Source: Spongiibacteraceae bacterium (GTDB lineage: Bacteria > Pseudomonadota > Gammaproteobacteria > Pseudomonadales > PIVM01). From it: a stretch of DNA of 17,639 nucleotides. This document shows positions 7,482-13,494 of the stretch, piece after piece; positions within the stretch are counted from its first letter, which is position 1, and every line of letters starts with the position of its first letter. Both the position numbers and the translations under genes were made by a program. A model generated the notes under the pieces. It was given only the letters and a program-made list of their open reading frames with translations, made no database searches and was not told the DNA's origin. The DNA lies in contig JAUXDF010000018.1 in assembly GCA_030618505.1 (NCBI GenBank), forward strand, positions 1-17,639. The letters run 5' to 3'.

Positions 7482-8381
7482 ATGGCCATAAAATATAGAA
7501 ACCAATCAGTGAGCAGCCCTAAAATGAACGAATCTCGCCAGCAATTAATCGATACCGTATTGCAATCACCTGCCGCGGTAAAAGCCCATGACCGTAAGGC
7601 CTGGATATCCATTTTTGCCAAACAGAATGTGGTGGAAGATCCTGTTGGCTCCAAACCACATCATAACGGCGTGTTTGATCCCAAATCCGGCCGGCGTGGC
7701 AATGCTGCTCTTGAGCGTTTTTTCGATACCTTTATTGCGCCAAACGAGATTAATTTTCATGTTGATCGTGACATCGTTTGTGATACCCATGTGGTGCGCG
7801 ATCTTACTATTGAAATTAAAATGTCAGAGAAAATTATCGCCCATGTACCGATGCATCTGCTTTATGAATTAAGCGAGGAAAACGGCGAGTTTAAGATCAG
7901 CCGTCTGGCAGCTCATTGGGAGCTCTGGCCGATGATTAAACAGTTGCTCAGTAAGGGGTTTGCTTGTGGGGGAGTGTTGAGTGCTTTGGGACTGCGGATG
8001 ATGTCGATACAGGGTCCTGGTGGTGCTATCGGATTTATGCAAGGTTTTAAGGGGATTGGCAATCAGGGGAAGGATGCTGTGATGGCCTTTGCTGGTGCTC
8101 TGAATAACCAGCAGTTGGGCGATATGATGGGGCTTTTTTCTGGTGGCAACCGTGGTATAAATTTCCCCTATGGTGGCAAGACTTATTCCCCTGATGATAT
8201 TGTCGATCAGGCTTCAGCTAAAGTGTCTTTTAAAAAATTGTTGGCGGCGGGTTATGTGATTAGTTGTAGTGTTGAATTGGAGCAGGATGGGCTGTCACAC
8301 CAGGGTGTGGCACTGTTTGAATTTAATGCCAAAACAAAAAAAATAGAGGGCGTGGATTTTTACTGGGATGAGGAGGCGTAG
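7482..8381 (+). CDS. Tandem NTF2/SnoaL-like domain protein, function unknown
   Basis: A 299-residue protein without signal peptide. Residues about 19-148 look like a SnoaL/ketosteroid-isomerase-type NTF2-like domain: helical start (AAVKAHDRKAWISIF), then VEDPVGSKPHHN, a helix ending in FFDTFIAP, and beta strands ending in AAHWELWP. A hydrophobic, Gly-rich linker (about 160-195, e.g. GGVLSALGLRMMSIQGPGG) joins a second, weaker NTF2-like half (about 200-297) ending in FNAKTKKIEGVDFYW. This is fold reading by eye. NTF2-like folds serve as enzymes or ligand binders, and no catalytic residue set is certain. The start is unsure: ATG 7482, GTG 7509 and ATG 7524 all lack a clear ribosome site. It ends 25 bases before a convergent gene; AGCC-tttt-GGCT there is only a weak hairpin. 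Confidence 0.6.
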   Translation: MAIKYRNQSVSSPKMNESRQQLIDTVLQSPAAVKAHDRKAWISIFAKQNVVEDPVGSKPHHNGVFDPKSGRRGNAALERFFDTFIAPNEINFHVDRDIVCDTHVVRDLTIEIKMSEKIIAHVPMHLLYELSEENGEFKISRLAAHWELWPMIKQLLSKGFACGGVLSALGLRMMSIQGPGGAIGFMQGFKGIGNQGKDAVMAFAGALNNQQLGDMMGLFSGGNRGINFPYGGKTYSPDDIVDQASAKVSFKKLLAAGYVISCSVELEQDGLSHQGVALFEFNAKTKKIEGVDFYWDEEA

Positions 8382-8406
8382 CAGCCTTTTGGCTTTCAAG
8401 GACTGT

Positions 8407-8772
8407 TTATCTCACCCACATTCTTGCATCATCGACGTTATGGAATATCTCGGCATCCCAGCTACTTGTCGCTATGGCTGCTTGATAGAAGCCCGCTAGT
8501 GCCTGGGCTTTGTTATCGGTCATCACCAGTGCGACTTTGACTTTCGGCTTGGACTGCGACTCTGCTTTATCCAAGCGGCCCAATTTTGTTACCGACTTTT
8601 CTGAGTAGGCGATTTCTTCGATATCGAGAAAGTCGCAAATTTGATGTTTTACTTCGCTGAAACGAGGGTTCTTTTGGACGGCGGCATAGACCTTGTCCAG
8701 ATCCTCAGGGTCAACGGCGCCATACAGTTTTATATAAACACCATTTTTTTCCCAGTTGAGTTTATATGGCAT
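8407..8772 (-). CDS. Small STAS-like (SpoIIAA-like) protein
   Basis: A 121-residue soluble protein beginning MPYKLNWEKNGVYIKLYG. The beta-alpha-beta layout and the pattern 'GVYIKLYGAVDPEDL ... HQICDFLDIEEI' recall SpoIIAA/STAS-fold proteins found as single domains in proteobacteria, here without any recognisable phosphorylation-site motif I can assign. The frame is open up to an ATG at 8904, which would add 44 residues. The added residues (basic, Cys- and Tyr-rich, no family likeness) look like untranslated leader, and a G-rich stretch GGGGGCGG just before the 8772 ATG may serve as ribosome site, so 8772 is preferred. It is divergent from the HD-GYP gene and may share its control region (8773-8939). 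Role unknown; a regulatory or anti-sigma-antagonist-type task is only a guess. Confidence 0.6.
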   Translation of the reverse strand: MPYKLNWEKNGVYIKLYGAVDPEDLDKVYAAVQKNPRFSEVKHQICDFLDIEEIAYSEKSVTKLGRLDKAESQSKPKVKVALVMTDNKAQALAGFYQAAIATSSWDAEIFHNVDDARMWVR

Positions 8773-8939
8773 ACCGCCCCCGCGTCTTATTCGTGTTTTG
8801 GAAACTCCCTTAAGGATAGGTAATAAATTGAGGTTTGCACAGTAATAGAGTGCCCTTAAGTGAATATAATTTCCCTGCTTTCTGTGCGGTAAGTTATGCA
8901 CCATCGTTTCTTTGAGCAGCTACACTAAAAGGAGTCTCT

Positions 8940-10229
8940 TTGTTTAACGAAAAACCTTCAGATTTGAATCCGCGTTGTTTTCTTATGTCAAAAACGAAAA
9001 AAATCAAACTTGGTGTTAATAAACTGGTGCCGGGACTGTATGTTGACCTGGAGCTGTCCTGGGCTCAGCATCCGTTTTTATTTCGGCGCTTTAAGATCAA
9101 GTCTGTCGATGAAATCGCAGTGATAAAAGATCTGGGTTTAAACGAGGTCACCGTTTTTCCCGATAAAAGTAAGGCGGAGGTGCCTGAGCCTGGCGAAAAA
9201 CGAGAAGTCGTTAAAGCACGGAATAAGGACGAGTTGTGGGAGAGTAAAAAGCAGCGCATCGACAATGCCGCCAAATACCGTCATAGCCGGCACAAAACCT
9301 CCAAACGCTATATGGAGCAGATTAAGCGAGTTAAAAATCTGACCAATAAGCTCAAGAGTGCGCCGGCCAATGCCATGCGCGATGCCTGGCAGGTAATTGA
9401 TGAAATGGCCGAAGCCTTTGACGGCGATGGTCATGTGATGATCAATCTGGTGAACCTGGCTGATGAGCGTTTTACCGTACATCACCATAGTTTGAACGTG
9501 TCGGTATTGACCCTTAGTCTGGCCAAAGCAATGAATATCCGATCTGTTGAGCTGCGCCAATTGGGCGTTGGTGCCATTTTGCATGATATCGGCAAGGTTG
9601 CTCTGCCAACAACAGTATTGATGAAACAAACGCCGCTGAATAGTAGCGAGCAAAAATTACTGGATACCCACCCTGCCTTGGGCGGGCGGCTGGTTCAAAA
9701 TGCCAAGGATATACCCGAGGAGGTGCAGCAAATCATCGAGCAGCACCATGAGTCCCTTGATGGCAGCGGATTTCCCCATGGTTTTCAAGGAGAGCAAATT
9801 AGCAAGTTGGCGCGTATTGTCGCCATTACCAATGCCTACGATAACTTGTGTAACCCCAATGACCCCAAAGCGGCGTTGACCCCTAAGGCGGCCATGGCCG
9901 TGTTATACGCAAAATATAAAAACAAGCTGGATACCGAAATCGTCCAGCGTTTTATTCAAACCATGGGTGTTTATCCACCTGGCACAGTAGTGCAGCTGTC
10001 TGATGAGAGTATCGGACTGGTGATTGCGGTTGATCATAATGCTCTGCTGCTTCCGAAAATATTACTCTATCACCCCGATGTTCCCCGTACTGAAGCACTG
10101 CATATTGACCTGAAAGAGCATAGCGATCTAAAAATAGTTGATGCGCTGAAGCCTGGCTCTTATCCGGCGCGTATCTATGAATACCTGGGGATCCGGGAGC
10201 GCCTTGGCTATTTTTACGAAACCTCGTAG
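8940..10229 (+). CDS. HD-GYP domain cyclic-di-GMP phosphodiesterase with N-terminal DUF3391
   Basis: 429 residues. The N-terminal part (about 20-150) matches DUF3391, the usual partner of stand-alone HD-GYP proteins (KLVPGLYVDLELSW, HPFLFRRFKI, VTVFPDKS). The HD-GYP domain follows: HHHSLNVS, the metal-binding H215-D216 in HDIGK, HPALGG, and HHESLDGSGFP from H269 to P279. The canonical GYP is GFP here, a conservative Tyr-to-Phe change. HD-GYP enzymes hydrolyse cyclic-di-GMP to pGpG or GMP, favouring motility over biofilm. The start is TTG at 8940 with AAAAGGAG at 8927-8934; the ATG at 8985 has no ribosome site, but starting there would still keep DUF3391. The C-terminal 70 residues (TVVQLSDESIGLVIAV) are an extension seen in this subfamily. 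No membrane segment or receiver domain. Confidence 0.92.
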   Translation: MFNEKPSDLNPRCFLMSKTKKIKLGVNKLVPGLYVDLELSWAQHPFLFRRFKIKSVDEIAVIKDLGLNEVTVFPDKSKAEVPEPGEKREVVKARNKDELWESKKQRIDNAAKYRHSRHKTSKRYMEQIKRVKNLTNKLKSAPANAMRDAWQVIDEMAEAFDGDGHVMINLVNLADERFTVHHHSLNVSVLTLSLAKAMNIRSVELRQLGVGAILHDIGKVALPTTVLMKQTPLNSSEQKLLDTHPALGGRLVQNAKDIPEEVQQIIEQHHESLDGSGFPHGFQGEQISKLARIVAITNAYDNLCNPNDPKAALTPKAAMAVLYAKYKNKLDTEIVQRFIQTMGVYPPGTVVQLSDESIGLVIAVDHNALLLPKILLYHPDVPRTEALHIDLKEHSDLKIVDALKPGSYPARIYEYLGIRERLGYFYETS

Positions 10230-10253
10230 GGAGTTGTCTTAATTGGCTGTTTC

Positions 10254-10282
10254 TTGATTATATTCGTCTAGGCAAATATAAT
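10254..10282 (+). promoter_or_regulatory. arsR promoter with overlapping ArsR-type operator dyad
   Basis: TTGATT (10254-10259), a 17-nt spacer and a perfect TATAAT (10277-10282) form a strong sigma-70 promoter. Superimposed is a 26-bp dyad at 10257-10282 with perfect 8-bp arms ATTATATT and AATATAAT, and CTAG at the centre; 22 of 26 positions are symmetric. A dyad covering the core promoter is the classic position for ArsR/SmtB repressor operators, so arsenite would relieve repression. The -10 box ends 6 nt before the arsR ATG. Function is inferred from position and symmetry. Confidence 0.7.
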
Positions 10283-10288
10283 TAGAAA

Positions 10289-10630
10289 ATGGAAATAAAT
10301 GACTACGCTAATTTGTTTAAATCGCTTTCCGAGCCCGTGCGCTTAAGGGTGCTTTACCTGCTATTGCAACGCGGTGAATTGTGCGTCTGTGATATTGTTG
10401 ATGCGCTGGAGCTTTCCCAAAGTGTGGTCTCCCGCCACCTTGCTTATTTGCGTAATGGTGGTTTGTTAAATACGCGGCGCGAAGGGGTTTGGGTCTATTA
10501 TCAGGTTTGTGAAAACACACCCTTTATTGCCGATTTATTAGGCCTGTTCAGCGCTGATGGCAAACAATCCAAGGCTTTAAAGTACGATCTGGAGCGTTTG
10601 GGCGCGGTGGCTAATAAAAGCTGCGGCTAA
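10289..10630 (+). CDS. arsR: ArsR-family arsenic-responsive repressor
   Basis: A 113-residue winged-helix repressor of the ArsR/SmtB family. The As(III) site resembles that of the plasmid R773 ArsR: ELCVCD places C32 and C34 at the same numbering, while the third cysteine of that site (position 37) is valine. Work on R773 ArsR indicates the C32/C34 pair can suffice for induction. The recognition helix is SQSVVSRHLAYLR. N-terminal alignment with R773 ArsR supports ATG at 10289, yet there is no ribosome site and the predicted transcript begins at or within a base or two of this ATG, so translation may be leaderless. It heads the operon with gap and arsJ; a second dyad lies between arsR and gap. 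Confidence 0.93.
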   Translation: MEINDYANLFKSLSEPVRLRVLYLLLQRGELCVCDIVDALELSQSVVSRHLAYLRNGGLLNTRREGVWVYYQVCENTPFIADLLGLFSADGKQSKALKYDLERLGAVANKSCG

Positions 10631-10644
10631 TTTTTTTGCGATGA

Positions 10645-10666
10645 TATATTCGTTTAACCGTATATA
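10645..10666 (+). promoter_or_regulatory. Second ArsR-type operator dyad upstream of the arsenate gap gene
   Basis: A 22-bp imperfect palindrome with TTTAA at the centre (18 of 22 positions symmetric). It agrees with the corresponding 22 bases of the arsR dyad (10259-10280) at 17 of 22 positions, including the first nine, TATATTCGT, and the last five, ATATA. Two dyads of the same sequence flanking arsR imply the same regulator. A promoter here is less clear: TTGCGA (10636) and TATATA (10661) are spaced 19 nt. Just upstream, AGC-tgcg-GCT then seven T (10617-10637) is a very weak hairpin that could trim read-through. Confidence 0.55.
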
Positions 10667-10697
10667 CAGTTAAATGGAGGCTGGAGGACTTAAAGCG

Positions 10698-11699
10698 ATG
10701 GCGGTGCGTATTGGTATTAATGGTTTTGGGCGTATGGGCCGGCTTGCATTGCGTGCGGCTTGGCAGTGGCCTGGATTAAGCTTTGTTAGCATTAATGAAA
10801 TTGCTGGTGATGCAAAGACGGCGGCTCATCTTCTCAAATATGATTCTGTTCACGGAACGTGGGCACCGCCGGTTGAGGCTCTTGAGAGCACCATCAGCAT
10901 TGATGGCCAGCGAATTGAATATTCACAGTATGCCGCCATAGCTGATGGAGATTGGCGGGCTTGTGATATTGTGATTGAGTGTAGCGGAAAATTTAAAACC
11001 CCAGATGCGCTTGCGGCTTATTTTGATCAGGGGGTAAAAAAGGTAGTGGTGTCTGCTCCGGTAAAAGGGACGGCACTGAATGTGGTGATGGGGGTTAATG
11101 ACCACCTTTATCAGGCGGACCAGCATCATATCGTCAGCGCGGCATCTTGTACCACCAATTGTATTGCACCGGTGGTGGATGTGATTCACAAAGAGTTTGG
11201 CATCAAGCACGGCTGCATTACTACCATTCACGATATCACTAATACGCAATCTATTTTGGATGAATATCACGCGGATTTGCGCCGGGCTCGCGCCAGTAGT
11301 CTGTCGCTGATTCCCACCAGCACCGGTTCAGCGACTGCCATCACCGACATTTTTCCAGAGCTCAAAGGCAAGCTCAATGGTCTTGCTGTGCGCGTGCCCC
11401 TGGCCAACGCTTCTTTGACCGACTGTGTTTTTGAACTGGAGCGAGAGGTTTGTGTTGATGTGGTTAATGGCGTATTAAAATCCGCCGCCGAGGGTCACCT
11501 GAAAGGGGTCTTGGGTTATGAAGAATTGCCGTTGGTATCCATTGATTATGTTAACGATAGTCGCTCGAGTATTGTTGATGCGCAATCGACGATGGTGATT
11601 AACGGTACTCAGTTAAAAATTCTCGCCTGGTATGATAACGAGGTGGGTTACGTCAATAGAATGATGGAGTTGGTGCAGAAAATCGCAGTCAGCCTGTGA
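10698..11699 (+). CDS. gap: Arsenate-dedicated glyceraldehyde-3-phosphate dehydrogenase (ArsJ partner)
   Basis: A GAPDH-fold enzyme that, with arsenate in place of phosphate, oxidises glyceraldehyde 3-phosphate to the unstable 1-arseno-3-phosphoglycerate, the substrate for export by ArsJ. Of 333 residues, the N-terminal Rossmann motif is GINGFGRMGR, the catalytic cysteine C151 lies in ASCTTN, and the partner base H178 is in TTIHD. The anion-site residues S150, T209-G210 and the arginine in GLAVRVP are kept. The usual lysine of the STGAAKAV motif is Thr (T213, STGSATAI), and HDITNTQ replaces the common HxxT form, features I associate with the ars-operon GAPDH clade. ATG 10698 is chosen over 10674 because GGAGG at 10683-10687 precedes it and MAVRIGING fits the family start. 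The glycolytic GAPDH is presumably elsewhere. Confidence 0.9.
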   Translation: MAVRIGINGFGRMGRLALRAAWQWPGLSFVSINEIAGDAKTAAHLLKYDSVHGTWAPPVEALESTISIDGQRIEYSQYAAIADGDWRACDIVIECSGKFKTPDALAAYFDQGVKKVVVSAPVKGTALNVVMGVNDHLYQADQHHIVSAASCTTNCIAPVVDVIHKEFGIKHGCITTIHDITNTQSILDEYHADLRRARASSLSLIPTSTGSATAITDIFPELKGKLNGLAVRVPLANASLTDCVFELEREVCVDVVNGVLKSAAEGHLKGVLGYEELPLVSIDYVNDSRSSIVDAQSTMVINGTQLKILAWYDNEVGYVNRMMELVQKIAVSL

Positions 11700-11723
11700 T
11701 CGTTCTCATTTTCAAATTTTAAA

Positions 11724-12926
11724 ATGACAGTCGCGAATAATTCCCTAAGCCAATATATCTTTGTTACCGCCAGCTACTGGGCTTTTACCCTCACCGATGG
11801 TGCGCTGCGGATGCTGGTAGTGTTGTATTTTCATCAGTTGGGTTATAGCCCGATGGAAGTGGCAACGCTATTTTTGCTGTATGAGTTTTTTGGTGTGGTT
11901 ACCAATTTGGTGGGTGGCTGGCTGGCGGCACATTGGGGGCTGAATACCACTATGCATGTGGGGCTGGCATTGCAAATTGTCGCTCTGACGATGCTGGCGG
12001 TGGATTCTTCATCTCTGACCGTGGTTTATGTGATGGTGGCGCAAGCCTTGTCAGGTATTGCCAAAGACCTTAATAAAATGAGTGCTAAAAGCAGTGTAAA
12101 GTTATTACTGCCGCAGGCGAGCCATGGCAAATTATATCGATGGGTGGCCTTGTTGACGGGCTCAAAAAACACCCTTAAAGGGCTTGGCTTTTTTCTGGGT
12201 GCGCTGCTGTTATCTCTTGTCGGTTTTCAAAGTGCGCTAAAGTTGATGTCAGCGGTATTGGCTTTAGTGTTTCTGCTTAGTTTGTTCTTATTGCAGTCGG
12301 ATCTTGGTAAAACTCAATATAAACCCAAGTTCAAAGAGATCTTTTCTAAAAGCGAGTCGGTTAATTACCTCTCGGCAGCCCGTCTGTTTTTGTTTGGCTC
12401 ACGTGATGTCTGGTTTGTGGTGGCTCTGCCGATTTTTTTGCAATCCGAGCTGGGTTGGCAGCATATGGATGTTGGCATATTGCTGGCGACCTGGATTATC
12501 GCCTATGGGCTTGTGCAGTCCTGTGCCCCTCTCATTACTGGTATTCGACGGGGGAAAATTCCGGCTGGCAAGGCCGTGGTGAGCTGGGCCTTGATCTTAA
12601 GTGTCGTGCCACTGTTGATTGTTGTTGCCTTGCAGCTTGATATGGCCGCAGGGCGGGTTTTGGTGGTGGGTTTGTTGCTATTTGGTTTTTTCTTTGCGAT
12701 TAACTCCTCAGTCCATTCTTTTTTGATTGTGGCTTATGCCCGAGCGGATGGGGTGTCGATGGATGTTGGTTTTTATTATATGGCCAATGCGGCAGGCCGT
12801 CTGCTGGGGACTGTTTTATCGGGCTGGGTGTATCAGCGTTTTGGCCTCGAAGCATGTTTGTTGGTGTCAGCCGCATTTATTATAACGTCGAGTATGATTT
12901 CCATGCGCTTGCCTGAATATCATTGA
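11724..12926 (+). CDS. arsJ: Organoarsenical efflux permease ArsJ (MFS)
   Basis: Inner-membrane major facilitator protein of 400 residues with about 11-12 hydrophobic segments. It exports 1-arseno-3-phosphoglycerate made by the adjacent dehydrogenase; outside the cell the product falls apart to arsenate and 3-phosphoglycerate, giving arsenate resistance without an arsenate reductase. Sequence support includes the N-terminal YWAFTLTDGALRMLVVLYFH and the highly conserved SGIAKDLNKMSAKSSVK stretch near residues 110-126 that marks ArsJ, followed by TGSKNTLKGLGFFLGALL. It lies 24 nt after gap with no good ribosome site, so it is probably read from the same mRNA. No arsC, arsB or acr3 is present in the window. 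No clear terminator follows; 12927-13082 holds only AT-rich sequence and the next gene's leader. Confidence 0.93.
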   Translation: MTVANNSLSQYIFVTASYWAFTLTDGALRMLVVLYFHQLGYSPMEVATLFLLYEFFGVVTNLVGGWLAAHWGLNTTMHVGLALQIVALTMLAVDSSSLTVVYVMVAQALSGIAKDLNKMSAKSSVKLLLPQASHGKLYRWVALLTGSKNTLKGLGFFLGALLLSLVGFQSALKLMSAVLALVFLLSLFLLQSDLGKTQYKPKFKEIFSKSESVNYLSAARLFLFGSRDVWFVVALPIFLQSELGWQHMDVGILLATWIIAYGLVQSCAPLITGIRRGKIPAGKAVVSWALILSVVPLLIVVALQLDMAAGRVLVVGLLLFGFFFAINSSVHSFLIVAYARADGVSMDVGFYYMANAAGRLLGTVLSGWVYQRFGLEACLLVSAAFIITSSMISMRLPEYH

Positions 12927-13082
12927 TGTCTATGCTGTTTTTGACCAAAAAAAATCGGTTTAGCAAGCAAACGAGGGTGATTTTTTTGCAGGAGCTGCTA
13001 TTGTAGGTGGCGCTCGCGCAGGACTTGTTCGGGGCTGTATGGTCAGGCGCAAATTGTTAACTGTTCTAAAGGGGAATTTCCA

Positions 13083-13343
13083 ATGGTTAAAGGTATCGTT
13101 AAAGCTCTTCCACTGCTTGTTGTTGTAGCGTTGGGTAGTGGTTGTGCAAACACTGCAAAAATTGATGAAGCCAATGCTTCTGCCGCCACTGCCCAGCAAG
13201 CCGCCAATGAAGCAAATCAGGCTGCTGCTGAGGCATTAAGTGCTGCCCGTGCTGCACAGGCAACAGCAGACGAAGCACTTGCTGCCGCCAATGAAGCAAA
13301 TACCAAGGTTGACCGTGCTTTTAAAAAGGCGATGGCCAAGTAG
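13083..13343 (+). CDS. Alanine-zipper outer-membrane lipoprotein (OprI/Lpp type)
   Basis: An 86-residue lipoprotein precursor. Residues 1-20 form a signal peptide ending LGSG before C21, the predicted lipid-modified cysteine, with Gly at -3 (slightly unusual; Leu is at -4). The mature 66 residues are an Ala-rich heptad coiled coil (AATAQQAANEANQAAAEAL and similar), as in Pseudomonas OprI, which has nearly the same length. The C-terminus ends KKAMAK; in Braun lipoprotein and OprI a final lysine is the site of covalent attachment to peptidoglycan. Ribosome site AAAGGGG at 13068-13074 is strong, as expected for an abundant protein. It faces two L,D-transpeptidase genes, the enzyme class that makes this linkage. 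Identity as a peptidoglycan-linked major lipoprotein is inference from these features. Confidence 0.88.
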   Translation: MVKGIVKALPLLVVVALGSGCANTAKIDEANASAATAQQAANEANQAAAEALSAARAAQATADEALAAANEANTKVDRAFKKAMAK

Positions 13344-13403
13344 TAGCTGCAGTAATAGCTAAACCGGCTTGTTAGCTGAGGTGGTTTGGCTGTTGTTGAA
13401 AGA

Positions 13404-13470
13404 GGGGATTCCTGCGCTGGAGCATGGGAGTCAGAGTTTCACCCTCATTCCCGCGATCTTTCTCGGGAAC
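13404..13470. repeat. Pair of degenerate REP-like hairpins between convergent genes
   Basis: Two imperfect palindromes: 13410-13429 (TCCTGCGCT pairing with AGCATGGGA, one mismatch and two G-T pairs) and 13448-13469 (TTCCCG/CGGGAA around a 10-nt loop). They resemble the gammaproteobacterial GTTCCC-type dispersed hairpins, and could act as a two-way terminator for the lipoprotein gene and the convergent transpeptidase gene. No T-tract follows either stem. Further left, AGCTAA/TTAGCT (13358-13378 region) is another weak stem. Confidence 0.4.
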
Positions 13471-13494
13471 GTATATTTCGCTGTAATAGCATTA

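Noticed and set aside
8773..8904. 44-residue N-terminal extension of the STAS-like protein
   Set aside because: The extra residues show no domain character and the fold begins at MPYKLNW; 8772 is preferred, though not proven.
9138..9653. 171-codon open frame on the - strand inside the HD-GYP gene
   Set aside because: Fully antisense to a well-supported gene, no family likeness, composition of a shadow frame.
10674..10697. ATG at 10674 as start of the arsenate GAPDH
   Set aside because: It would add eight residues (MEAGGLKA) before the usual family start; the GGAGG ribosome site at 10683-10687 fits ATG 10698 better.
12927..13082. Possible terminator or REP between arsJ and the lipoprotein gene
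   Set aside because: Poly-A/T runs and a GTAGGTGG motif are present, but I found no stable stem with a T-tract and no convincing REP hairpin.
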